Below are positions 25,976 through 34,200 of a stretch of DNA of 64,000 nt, one piece after another; the stretch's first letter is position 1, and each line of letters opens with the position of its first letter. Below the pieces are notes generated by a model that worked only from the letters and a program-made list of their open reading frames with translations, ran no database searches and was not told where the DNA came from. Source of the DNA: Bacteroidales bacterium (GTDB taxonomy: Bacteria; Bacteroidota; Bacteroidia; Bacteroidales; UBA932); contig JALCKZ010000001.1 of NCBI GenBank assembly GCA_022647615.1, forward strand, positions 918,178-982,177, given 5' to 3'. The translations under genes were made by a program, and so were the position numbers.

Positions 25976-27859
25976 ATGAAGATATTAAATATCAGGCACT
26001 CACATATCATATATTTGTTATTACTGGTCTGCTTTTCATTCGGGATTTTTAGTTCTTGTGTGAAAAATGTCTCGTCTAGTTTTGTAAATCCAAAAGATAC
26101 TGTTGCGTATTGGTTGACAAGAGATAAAAATATTGTATACGTAAATAGAGTCGACATAGATACTGCATGTTATTATATCGGCTTTAGAAATCAAAATCAA
26201 GTGTTTGTTGTCCAGGCAAATAGAAGTACAAGAGCAAAATTGTCTGAAGTAGATATATCTTATAATATAGGAGATAATAATTACATACGCCCTTTGGATA
26301 TAATTCGTGCGACAAAGGATGTGTACCTCATAGTTGCTCCAATAATGAGTCGGAGTACGATAGATAAATACATATCAGGAAAAGACATCCAAAAAGAATT
26401 ACTTATTGTTTTTCACAAAGATTCACAAAAATTAGAAATACCTGAAGTTGGCTCTAACTTCTTTTTTAATGCTACACAAATTTTGCCCAATAATAACATA
26501 TATTGTTATTTGACAGATCAGGAATATGCTAGATTAAATTTAACTAAAACTGTATCGTCTGCTTTATTGGATAAGAATGGTAATTTTTTGACTTCTTTAG
26601 GCAAAATCAGGATTCCGGATAATAATTCTAAAATACTGTATCTTAATGATATAGACTATATACAGGCCAATAATGATTCTATCATAAGAACTTCTTTTGA
26701 TATGTCTAAAAAGACGGTTTGGTCTCATAAACTAGTCAATGTTAAGGGAACGCTTTCTTTGACAAAAGACAATGATTTGCTTTCTGCTTTTTATTCAAAT
26801 TCTGATAGGGTGTACAAGATTTATATAAATATTTCTTCCGGAGAACTGAAACCATTGGCAAAAAAAATAGAGACTAATATTACGCCAAATGATTTAACGT
26901 TACAGCTTAAGACAACCTTCCCGATGACATATTCTATCATCCCCAATAATGTGTATGTTCCTGGTGCTAAGATTTCAGTGGGGGATGATAAAATTATTTC
27001 CGTCTCTTCCTCCGGAGTTATTACTCCGCTGAAAGAGGGTACAAGTACATTGGGTTTAATGAGTAATGATGGTTTTGCAGATACAACATATACCTTTACG
27101 GTTGTCAATAATACAATTACAATTAGTCCCAATAGCCTGTCGTTAATCATAGGTGAGTCACAGCAGTTGTCGTATAATGTTACGGGTACCGTTGATAAAA
27201 ATAATTTAATATGGACATCTACTAAACCTTCTATTGCTCAGGTAGATAATAAGGGTTTTGTTTCAGGCTTGTCCAGGGGCGGTTCATTGGTTATTGCTAA
27301 GAGCCAGGATGGTTTGGCAGCAGATACCTGTGCCGTGACGGTTAAAAGACTAGATGATTTATTTGAATTGGAAAAATGTCAGCTATCTTATTTTGGCAAT
27401 GATACTTCTGGCTATATGGCAATTTCCGTTATTTTTAATAATACGTTACCATATTCTTGTACTTTAAAGAGCTTAAATATTGTAGGTGGTGCTAGTGATA
27501 TTTATCAGATGATTTCTTCTCCTGTGGAATTTGAGACAGGCAAGACATTACAGATTGAGAAGCCTAAATTTGTGATACATCACGGTAATAGCATTATCCT
27601 TGATTGGGTTGTAGTGATTAAAGGTGTAGAGTATTCTAACAGTTTGTCTTTGATGGAATTCTCTTCTAATTCTAGTAGTGCTAAGAGAGTAAAAATCAGT
27701 AAATCGTTTATTAGATATTTTTATTCTTCACAGCAGAATCTATTTGCCGCAGGCCGCGACCGTAGGGAGCGTGCAGCTTCGCGCGAAGCATGCGTGAAAA
27801 ACATGCAAATCAAACAAATTGTTCCAAATCGTAAAAACTTCTCATTAACAGCAGGATAA
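25976..27859 (+). CDS. Lipoprotein with Ig-like Big_2 domains and a repeat-derived C-terminus
   Basis: A 627-residue exported lipoprotein. The signal peptide (HIIYLLLLVCFSFGIFSSC) has its lipobox Cys near residue 27. Residues 30-300 have a beta-propeller-like, unassigned composition. About 310-460 hold two bacterial Ig-like (Big_2) modules: VGDDKIISVSSSGVITPLKE and TSTKPSIAQVDNKGFVSGLS. The last ~37 residues (AAGRDRRERAASREACVKNM...) are Arg/Ala-rich and are encoded by a copy of an interspersed repeat also found at 28938 and 29637, so the native C-terminus was probably lost. A TAAATTTG box lies at 25949-25956. Function is unknown. Confidence 0.75.
   Translation: MKILNIRHSHIIYLLLLVCFSFGIFSSCVKNVSSSFVNPKDTVAYWLTRDKNIVYVNRVDIDTACYYIGFRNQNQVFVVQANRSTRAKLSEVDISYNIGDNNYIRPLDIIRATKDVYLIVAPIMSRSTIDKYISGKDIQKELLIVFHKDSQKLEIPEVGSNFFFNATQILPNNNIYCYLTDQEYARLNLTKTVSSALLDKNGNFLTSLGKIRIPDNNSKILYLNDIDYIQANNDSIIRTSFDMSKKTVWSHKLVNVKGTLSLTKDNDLLSAFYSNSDRVYKIYINISSGELKPLAKKIETNITPNDLTLQLKTTFPMTYSIIPNNVYVPGAKISVGDDKIISVSSSGVITPLKEGTSTLGLMSNDGFADTTYTFTVVNNTITISPNSLSLIIGESQQLSYNVTGTVDKNNLIWTSTKPSIAQVDNKGFVSGLSRGGSLVIAKSQDGLAADTCAVTVKRLDDLFELEKCQLSYFGNDTSGYMAISVIFNNTLPYSCTLKSLNIVGGASDIYQMISSPVEFETGKTLQIEKPKFVIHHGNSIILDWVVVIKGVEYSNSLSLMEFSSNSSSAKRVKISKSFIRYFYSSQQNLFAAGRDRRERAASREACVKNMQIKQIVPNRKNFSLTAG
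27752..27836 (+). repeat. Interspersed repeat R, copy 1 (inside a gene end)
   Basis: The segment from GCCGCAGGCCGCGACC through AACATGCAAATCAAACAAAT to GTTCCAAATCGTAAAAA is repeated with few changes at 28975-29060. Confidence 0.75.
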
Positions 27860-27958
27860 ATATACTATTTGGCTTGGAGAACGCATGGCTCCAATTGTAT
27901 ATTGCGTGAAAAAATATACACTTATAAATTTGGAACTCATGGAAAATTCTAGTACTAT

Positions 27959-27976
27959 TGTACATAATTATGTACA
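27959..27976. promoter_or_regulatory. Operator of the YefM-YoeB module
   Basis: A perfect 18-bp palindrome, TGTACATAATTATGTACA, 17 bp upstream of the antitoxin start. It contains two TGTACA hexamers, the core known from E. coli YefM-YoeB autoregulation. Confidence 0.8.
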
Positions 27977-27992
27977 TAAAATTTTAAGCAAA

Positions 27993-28250
27993 ATGGAGAA
28001 CCTTATAGTTACAACTGCAAACTTTCGTAAGGACATAAAGAGTTATTTTGATGCTGCCGAGGCAGGTAAGAAAGTGCTTATTAGGCGTGGTAATCAATTA
28101 TTTACCCTTGTACCACTGTCGGATGATGATGTTGACTTTTCTCCAAAAATGATAGACAAAATAAAGAAGTCAATAGACCAAATTCACAAAGGTAAGAGCA
28201 TCCAAGTCAGTACTCCGGAAGAGCTAAATAATCTTCTTAAAAAGTTATGA
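27993..28250 (+). CDS. YefM/Phd-type antitoxin
   Basis: An 85-residue antitoxin starting MENLIVTTANFRKDIKSYFD, with the Phd/YefM fold motif VLIRRGNQLFTLVPLSDDD. It should bind and neutralise the YoeB-like toxin and repress the operon. The frame extends upstream to 27885, but that would include the operator; ATG 27993 just after the palindrome is the better start. The stop codon overlaps the toxin start (ATGATG at 28247), which indicates translational coupling. Confidence 0.85.
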   Translation: MENLIVTTANFRKDIKSYFDAAEAGKKVLIRRGNQLFTLVPLSDDDVDFSPKMIDKIKKSIDQIHKGKSIQVSTPEELNNLLKKL

Positions 28251-28519
28251 TGTACAAGTTGACCTTTTCCAAAAGTGCACTTAAGGATATTTCTTTATTG
28301 CGCAAATCTGCTCCGCAAGTCTTTGATAAATTACAACTTCTTTTGTTGGAGCTTATGAAAAATCCACGGAGTGGTACAGGCAAGGTTGAACTTTTAAAGT
28401 ACGGATTAAAAGGCTGTTATTCAAGGAGGATAACTAAGGAACACAGACTTGTTTATTCTATTAACGATGATTTAATAACTGTTTATATAATTTCTGTTGT
28501 TGGACATTATAGTGAGTAG
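28247..28519 (+). CDS. YoeB-family mRNA interferase toxin
   Basis: A 90-residue toxin of the RelE/YoeB superfamily that cleaves mRNA on the ribosome. It has the typical start YKLTFSKSALKDISLLRKSA and the C-terminal GLKGCYSRRITKEHRLVYSI, VVGHYSE, with the catalytic Arg/His region and the terminal His-Tyr of YoeB. It overlaps the antitoxin by 4 bp. The pair is a standard type II toxin-antitoxin module in the accessory region. Confidence 0.9.
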   Translation: MMYKLTFSKSALKDISLLRKSAPQVFDKLQLLLLELMKNPRSGTGKVELLKYGLKGCYSRRITKEHRLVYSINDDLITVYIISVVGHYSE

Positions 28520-28719
28520 ACATATAAATCAAATTACCTTGCCGTACGCATGCAAGCGTAGTGTAGCATGCAGAACATGCAAATGAAAAAGGGCAGATTG
28601 CCAAACCCTATCAGAATACCAAATCTGAATCGGGAAAAACAATCAGCCCCAACTGGTTCCCAAGGTAAAAGATTAACTTCTATGTTGCAAAATAATTCTC
28701 CAAACAAGCCTTGCCAAAT

Positions 28720-28750
28720 TTTGATGTTCACTTCATAGTAGTTACCTTTG
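28720..28750 (+). promoter_or_regulatory. Promoter of small RNA copy 1
   Basis: TTTG (28720-28723), 19 bp, TACCTTTG (28743-28750): an exact Bacteroidetes consensus promoter. Confidence 0.88.
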
Positions 28751-28754
28751 CATT

Positions 28755-28909
28755 ACGTTTGCCAGAAGAGGAGTGGAGATTGTACTGATGGCGCACTTGA
28801 TATTGTGCTGGATGTTCCACTTATGTTTCTGGCAACGTCTTTTAAGCCGAGTTGCTTTTTAACGTCAGCGGAATTGTACCGCTGTTTAAAAAGTAGCTCG
28901 GTTTTTTTT
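28755..28909 (+). ncRNA. Structured small RNA candidate, copy 1
   Basis: About 155 nt between a consensus promoter and a strong terminator. The 5' end ACGTTTGCCAGAA (28755-28767) pairs with TTCTGGCAACGT (28827-28838): 12 bp with one bulged T. Inside are smaller stems GTGGA/TCCAC and GCAC/GTGC separated by large internal loops. The terminator is a branched-free long hairpin: CCGAGTTGCTTTTTAA pairs with TTAAAAAGTAGCTCGG (two wobbles), capped by CAGCGG/CCGCTG, then eight T. The long rod with open bubbles recalls 6S RNA, but size and duplication differ, so I leave it unassigned. A second copy is at 30949. Confidence 0.7.
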
Positions 28910-28937
28910 CTTCTTCACGACAGAAATTAATGTTGTA

Positions 28938-29060
28938 GGAAATTCACAAGGCAAAAATACGCGCAGCGTTTTTTTGCCCGCGACCAGAAGGAGCGTGCAG
29001 CTCCGCGCGAAGCATGCGTGAAAAACATGCAAATCAAACAAATTGTTCCAAATCGTAAAA
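28938..29060 (+). repeat. Interspersed repeat R, copy 2 (left of the HigA-like gene)
   Basis: It begins TTCACAAGGCAAAAATACGC and includes a GGCAAAAA...TTTTTTTGCC hairpin followed by the part shared with 27752-27836. The first ~70 bp recur at 29637-29712, so the HigA-like gene is flanked by direct repeats. Confidence 0.75.
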
Positions 29061-29105
29061 AACGATTTATATTTATAGCATTAAGAATATAGAGAACATT
29101 TAGTC

Positions 29106-29471
29106 ATGGCAAAAATTGAGAATGAGAAACAATATGCCGCTGCTACAAAGCGCATAGAACAACTGTTAAAGGTTGTTGATGAGAATACTCCGGATGATGA
29201 TATCAAATCCGTAGAGCTTGTTTTACTCTCAAATCTAGTAGCCGACTATGATGAAAAACATTATCCAATAAAAGCTCCATCTTTATCGGACGTACTTAAA
29301 CTGCGCATGTATGAACGCAAAATGTCACAAAAAGATCTTGCTAAAACACTAAACGTCAGCCCTTCACGTGTAAGCGAATACATGACTGGAAAAAGCGAGC
29401 CAACTCTTTCAATAGCACGCGCAATGGTTAAGAAACTTGCAATATCTCCTGAGGTTGTATTGGGTTTGTAA
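29106..29471 (+). CDS. HigA-like XRE-family antitoxin/regulator (orphan)
   Basis: A 121-residue protein. The N-terminal helical part (about 1-55, YAAATKRIEQLLKVVDENTP) and the C-terminal HTH (about 65-115, MSQKDLAKTLNVSPSRVSEY, SEPTLSIARAMVKKL) match HigA-type antitoxins. No HigB toxin gene lies upstream (28925-29105) or downstream. It is bounded by direct repeats R and sits inside what looks like an older small-RNA plus repeat-S unit. It may be an orphan antitoxin or a free-standing regulator. Confidence 0.85.
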   Translation: MAKIENEKQYAAATKRIEQLLKVVDENTPDDDIKSVELVLLSNLVADYDEKHYPIKAPSLSDVLKLRMYERKMSQKDLAKTLNVSPSRVSEYMTGKSEPTLSIARAMVKKLAISPEVVLGL

Positions 29472-29513
29472 GTTATGAATTGCTTTCAGTTTTTTCATCC
29501 CGACAGGATTCAT

Positions 29514-29640
29514 GGGCTTTAAAAAACTCAATCAGCTTATTATTAGACAGTTGCATGGTTGCGTTCTGCTTAAAATGCTACAACGTATCGTTGTAACGTG
29601 CAGACAATGTGGCAATTGAGTTTTTTAAAGGCGATGAAAA
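29514..29640 (+). repeat. Repeat S, copy 1 (inverted ends)
   Basis: The ends TTTAAAAAACTCAAT (29519) and ATTGAGTTTTTTAAA (about 29619) are inverted; the centre has the stem CAACGTATCGTTG. A diverged copy follows small RNA copy 2 at 31121-31250. Confidence 0.7.
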
Positions 29641-29714
29641 GCTCACAAGGCAAAAAATAGCGCAGCCTTTTTTTGCCCGCGACCGGAGGGAGCGTGCAGC
29701 TCCGCGCGACTGCG
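29637..29714 (+). repeat. Interspersed repeat R, copy 3 (right of the HigA-like gene)
   Basis: It matches 28938-29008: CACAAGGCAAAAAATAGCGC, then TTTTTTTGCCCGCGACCGGA and GGAGCGTGCAGCTCCGCGCG. Confidence 0.75.
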
Positions 29715-29873
29715 CGTTGACCACTAGGCGGTGCGGTGCTTTGTGCCGCACCGCTTGATTTTAATGACACAAATTGTCACTCAGCTGTTTTATCTTTGCA
29801 AAATTAAGAGACAGCGCATGATACTCTTGAACGCAATATAGCGGTATAAGAAATTTTTAAAAAATAAAGTCAG

Positions 29874-30287
29874 ATGAAAACAAATGACTATTCTAAGAAT
29901 AGTGCAATCTGCAGAATAATAGCAAGTTGCAATCCTCGTTTCGCTAAAAGGCATTATCATGGAGAAGAAGTGTTGCAGAGGGACGGGACAATACCTGTGC
30001 GTTGGGTACATGATGACAATTTTGGACATCTGTATACGAGGGAAGAAGCACATGAGAAACTAATTGGATATGCGAGAAAATATTATTTAGGGGGGAATGA
30101 TGCACAGGAATTTAAAAGTATTCAGGATGCAAAAGATTATTATAGAGAGATTGGTGACCCAGAAAGTGAATGGGATTTTTCTTGGTATGAAGGACCTGGA
30201 TTTTATGAAAATGAAATACCGGATTGGTTGTATAGCGAAGTAGAACACAAAGAAGGCGCTATGACATGGAGCATTGAAGAAGTTTAA
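29874..30287 (+). CDS. Hypothetical protein, 137 residues
   Basis: Not recognised. It is a soluble acidic protein starting MKTNDYSKNSAICRIIASCN, rich in aromatic residues at the C-terminus (SEWDFSWYEGPGFYENEIPD). There is no signal peptide. A TATCTTTG -7 box is at 29791-29798. It lies 67 bp upstream of another unknown gene; both are between the two small-RNA copies and next to the CRISPR array. AT-rich codon use is like that of the CRISPR region. No function is proposed. Confidence 0.7.
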   Translation: MKTNDYSKNSAICRIIASCNPRFAKRHYHGEEVLQRDGTIPVRWVHDDNFGHLYTREEAHEKLIGYARKYYLGGNDAQEFKSIQDAKDYYREIGDPESEWDFSWYEGPGFYENEIPDWLYSEVEHKEGAMTWSIEEV

Positions 30288-30354
30288 GGCCGTACATGGC
30301 CTCTAAAAGCAGCAATTAAACGGCGGCAACGGATAAGCGGCATACATCATTATT

Positions 30355-30888
30355 ATGAAAGAAATTTATGATAATTTACTGACAGAATATAAGGGTCTTA
30401 AGTACATAGAAACGACATCGGATATGAACGGCAAACCGGCAGACGTGCAAGGTGCAGTAATTGGATTTAGTGATTTTGCAAAAGCTAAACAATTGGCAAA
30501 GAAATACAATTTAAAGATTGAAATATTCACAAAACAAAAAGATTGCAAGTTTTGGTATAGAACTGGTAAAAAAGCACTTAACGCATTTGAACGCTCTTCA
30601 AAAGAATATGGAAAGGAATATTCTCAATATAGACGTGGCGATGCTAAGTATTACATCAAAGATGAGCTTGAAATGTTAAAAGAAATAATAGAGAATTTTG
30701 ACGATTTTGAAACAATTGAGGAATACATATCTAATTCTAAAAGAATCGCTGGGCAAATGGAGAATCTTAAAGATAATCAATTGCTTATAGTAGGCGATTG
30801 CGATAATACAGAGATTGTAGACAAATTAACAATGAATTATGAGCATAATTCACTGTGTCATGCAATTGGGCTTATAGAGAGGGTTTAA
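30355..30888 (+). CDS. Hypothetical protein, 177 residues
   Basis: Not recognised. It is a soluble, lysine-rich protein with alternating alpha/beta character in the first half (VIGFSDFAKAKQLAKKYNLK, IEIFTKQKDCKFWYRTGKKA) and a helical acidic middle (DELEMLKEIIENFDDFETIE). There are no membrane segments. It probably shares a transcript with the 137-residue gene. It ends 9 bp before the start of the duplicated small-RNA segment. Confidence 0.7.
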   Translation: MKEIYDNLLTEYKGLKYIETTSDMNGKPADVQGAVIGFSDFAKAKQLAKKYNLKIEIFTKQKDCKFWYRTGKKALNAFERSSKEYGKEYSQYRRGDAKYYIKDELEMLKEIIENFDDFETIEEYISNSKRIAGQMENLKDNQLLIVGDCDNTEIVDKLTMNYEHNSLCHAIGLIERV

Positions 30889-30913
30889 AAAACCTCAACA
30901 AGCCTTGCCAAAT

Positions 30914-30944
30914 TTTGATGTTCACTTCATAGTAGTTACCTTTG
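30914..30944 (+). promoter_or_regulatory. Promoter of small RNA copy 2
   Basis: TTTG (30914-30917), 19 bp, TACCTTTG (30937-30944), identical to copy 1. Confidence 0.88.
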
Positions 30945-30948
30945 CATT

Positions 30949-31103
30949 ACGTTTGCTAGAAGATGAGTGGAGATTATACTGATGGCGCACTTGATATTGT
31001 GCTGGATGTTCCACTTATGTTTCTGGCAACGTCCTTTAAGCCGAGTTGCTTTTTAACGTCAGCGGAATTGTACCGCTGTTTAAAAAGTAGCTCGGTTTTT
31101 TTT
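30949..31103 (+). ncRNA. Structured small RNA candidate, copy 2
   Basis: It is about 97 percent identical to 28755-28909. The few changes respect the structure: GCCAGAA becomes GCTAGAA, turning a G-C pair into G-U in the 5' helix. Promoter, terminator hairpin and T run are preserved. The last base lies about 150 bp before the degenerate first CRISPR repeat. A possible ATG at 30963 opens a 80-codon frame, but copy 1 has AGG there and the frame runs through the terminator, so I consider it non-coding. Confidence 0.7.
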
Positions 31104-31120
31104 CTTCACGACAGAAGGTT

Positions 31121-31250
31121 ATGGGCGATAAAAAAGACAATCAACTTATTATTAGACAGTTGCAAGGTTGCGCTCTGCCTAAAATGCCGCAACGTGCCGT
31201 TGTAATATGCGGATAATGTGGTGAATAACATTTTTAAAGGCGATGAAAAA
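31121..31250 (+). repeat. Repeat S, copy 2, between small RNA and CRISPR array
   Basis: A diverged copy of 29514-29640 (shared CTTATTATTAGACAGTTGCA, GGTTGCG, AAAATGC, CGTTGTAA and TTTTTAAAGGCGATGAAAA). It occupies the place where a CRISPR leader would be expected. Confidence 0.65.
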
Positions 31251-31251
31251 A

Positions 31252-34200
31252 AATTTGTATTTTAGATTATTGATATACACCGTTGACTTGCTTCACCCTG
31301 CAGACCGTGCTGTTGTGAATTGCTTTCAGTTTTGTAATTTAGATCATTGATATACACCGCAACAGCCTCATAACCAAGCTGACGGCAGGTTGTGAATTGC
31401 TTTCAGTTTTGTAATTTAGATCATTGATATACACCTTAGCGTAACCGGTAATCATTATAGAGCCGGTTGTGAATTGCTTTCAGTTTTGTAATTTAGATCA
31501 TTGATATACACCACGTGGAAGTATCTTTAATCACCTTGGTTAGTTGTGAATTGCTTTCAGTTTTGTAATTTAGATCATTGATATACACCCACATAATGCG
31601 TTGGTATTGCAAACGTCTAGTTGTGAATTGCTTTCAGTTTTGTAATTTAGATCATTGATATACACCTGCTTAGCCTTGCTCCGCCCATACTGTAGAGTTG
31701 TGAATTGCTTTCAGTTTTGTAATTTAGATCATTGATATACACCAGATGACTGCAGCATAGATTGCGTTTGCACGTTGTGAATTGCTTTCAGTTTTGTAAT
31801 TTAGATCATTGATATACACCGAATCCGGATGATAATGGTGACGGCGCAGGGTTGTGAATTGCTTTCAGTTTTGTAATTTAGATCATTGATATACACCAAA
31901 CTCAATTGTTTGTGAAACACTGGCTGTGTTGTGAATTGCTTTCAGTTTTGTAATTTAGATCATTGATATACACCACAATAGCTGTGGGATCATTGGAATA
32001 TCCAGTTGTGAATTGCTTTCAGTTTTGTAATTTAGATCATTGATATACACCGAACAAGATGCAGGTGCTTGCCACGCTTGTGTTGTGAATTGCTTTCAGT
32101 TTTGTAATTTAGATCATTGATATACACCCTTCATCAGATAACGCTTATAGTCATCCTCGTTGTGAATTGCTTTCAGTTTTGTAATTTAGATCATTGATAT
32201 ACACCGAGTGAGATGCTACAACGGTTACAGGACACGTTGTGAATTGCTTTCAGTTTTGTAATTTAGATCATTGATATACACCCCTTAAAATCAGATGAAT
32301 AACCTTTGTTGTGTTGTGAATTGCTTTCAGTTTTGTAATTTAGATCATTGATATACACCACCAATATTATCACCAACCATAGCCAATGTGTTGTGAATTG
32401 CTTTCAGTTTTGTAATTTAGATCATTGATATACACCGTTGATTATCTTTTTTTAGATAAAAATGATGTTGTGAATTGCTTTCAGTTTTGTAATTTAGATC
32501 ATTGATATACACCTCGTTGTATTTGAACTGCTGGAGGTACTTGGTTGTGAATTGCTTTCAGTTTTGTAATTTAGATCATTGATATACACCCGCAAATGAT
32601 TCGGATTCTTCCGCAGTATAGTTGTGAATTGCTTTCAGTTTTGTAATTTAGATCATTGATATACACCCACTTTCATTTGGAGTGTCATTGACAAGTTGTT
32701 GTGAATTGCTTTCAGTTTTGTAATTTAGATCATTGATATACACCATGAAGTGCACTGATAACAGTTCCTCTGCTGTTGTGAATTGCTTTCAGTTTTGTAA
32801 TTTAGATCATTGATATACACCCTTCTTGCAAACGTTTATCACGTTGCATCTGTTGTGAATTGCTTTCAGTTTTGTAATTTAGATCATTGATATACACCTA
32901 TTTGGAATCCAGCAGTATCAAACGGTATGTTGTGAATTGCTTTCAGTTTTGTAATTTAGATCATTGATATACACCGCTTGGGCTATTACAGCCAAGAAAA
33001 GCGAGTTGTGAATTGCTTTCAGTTTTGTAATTTAGATCATTGATATACACCTTACAGAGACGAGAGAACCTGACAACTCGGTTGTGAATTGCTTTCAGTT
33101 TTGTAATTTAGATCATTGATATACACCTAAAGCAAAGTTTAACCTTGTAGACAAAGGGTTGTGAATTGCTTTCAGTTTTGTAATTTAGATCATTGATATA
33201 CACCACTTTATTCTCAGGATGTAACTGTAACGGTGTTGTGAATTGCTTTCAGTTTTGTAATTTAGATCATTGATATACACCATTTGACTGAGTAAACATT
33301 ATTCCAGAACGTTGTGAATTGCTTTCAGTTTTGTAATTTAGATCATTGATATACACCTAATGCTACACGAATATCATCATAAAAAGTGTTGTGAATTGCT
33401 TTCAGTTTTGTAATTTAGATCATTGATATACACCCGCAAATTGATGGGGATAAATCTCAAACAGTTGTGAATTGCTTTCAGTTTTGTAATTTAGATCATT
33501 GATATACACCTATAACGGTATTGTGCATTGTACGTTTATTGTTGTGAATTGCTTTCAGTTTTGTAATTTAGATCATTGATATACACCACACTCAAAAACA
33601 TTACGTTTCCAAGTCCTGTTGTGAATTGCTTTCAGTTTTGTAATTTAGATCATTGATATACACCCATGGCGATAAAAACAAGTCATTAATCAAGGTTGTG
33701 AATTGCTTTCAGTTTTGTAATTTAGATCATTGATATACACCTAGAAAAATGCAAGGCAGAGCAGCAGGAGCGTTGTGAATTGCTTTCAGTTTTGTAATTT
33801 AGATCATTGATATACACCAGAGTGTTATTCTCAGAGTATAACAAAGGTGTTGTGAATTGCTTTCAGTTTTGTAATTTAGATCATTGATATACACCGTGTC
33901 CTTGTCGGTAATCATCTCCGGCAATGTTGTGAATTGCTTTCAGTTTTGTAATTTAGATCATTGATATACACCTTTAGATATTTTAAATCAAGCTCAATGC
34001 CTGTTGTGAATTGCTTTCAGTTTTGTAATTTAGATCATTGATATACACCGCATCATCTGTCGTGTAATAATTCTCTGAGGTTGTGAATTGCTTTCAGTTT
34101 TGTAATTTAGATCATTGATATACACCAATTTGGAAGCAGCGCAAATGCTTCCGGGAGTTGTGAATTGCTTTCAGTTTTGTAATTTAGATCATTGATATAC

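Noticed and set aside
25405..26157. Minus-strand open frame of 250 codons
   Set aside because: It spans the M61 remnant, a promoter and the start of another gene; the composition is not protein-like.
28534..28731. Minus-strand 65-codon frame after the toxin gene
   Set aside because: No promoter or family support; it overlaps the small-RNA promoter region. 28520-28700 holds nothing I can name.
28755..28909. Assignment of the small RNA as 6S RNA
   Set aside because: Only the general rod-with-bubble shape fits; length, duplication and accessory location do not, so it is left unassigned.
28748..31205. Two open frames sharing TDGALDIVLDVPLMFLATSF in the duplicated RNA segments
   Set aside because: Copy 1 lacks the ATG used by copy 2, the frames run through a terminator hairpin and T run, and base changes follow RNA pairing rather than codon positions.
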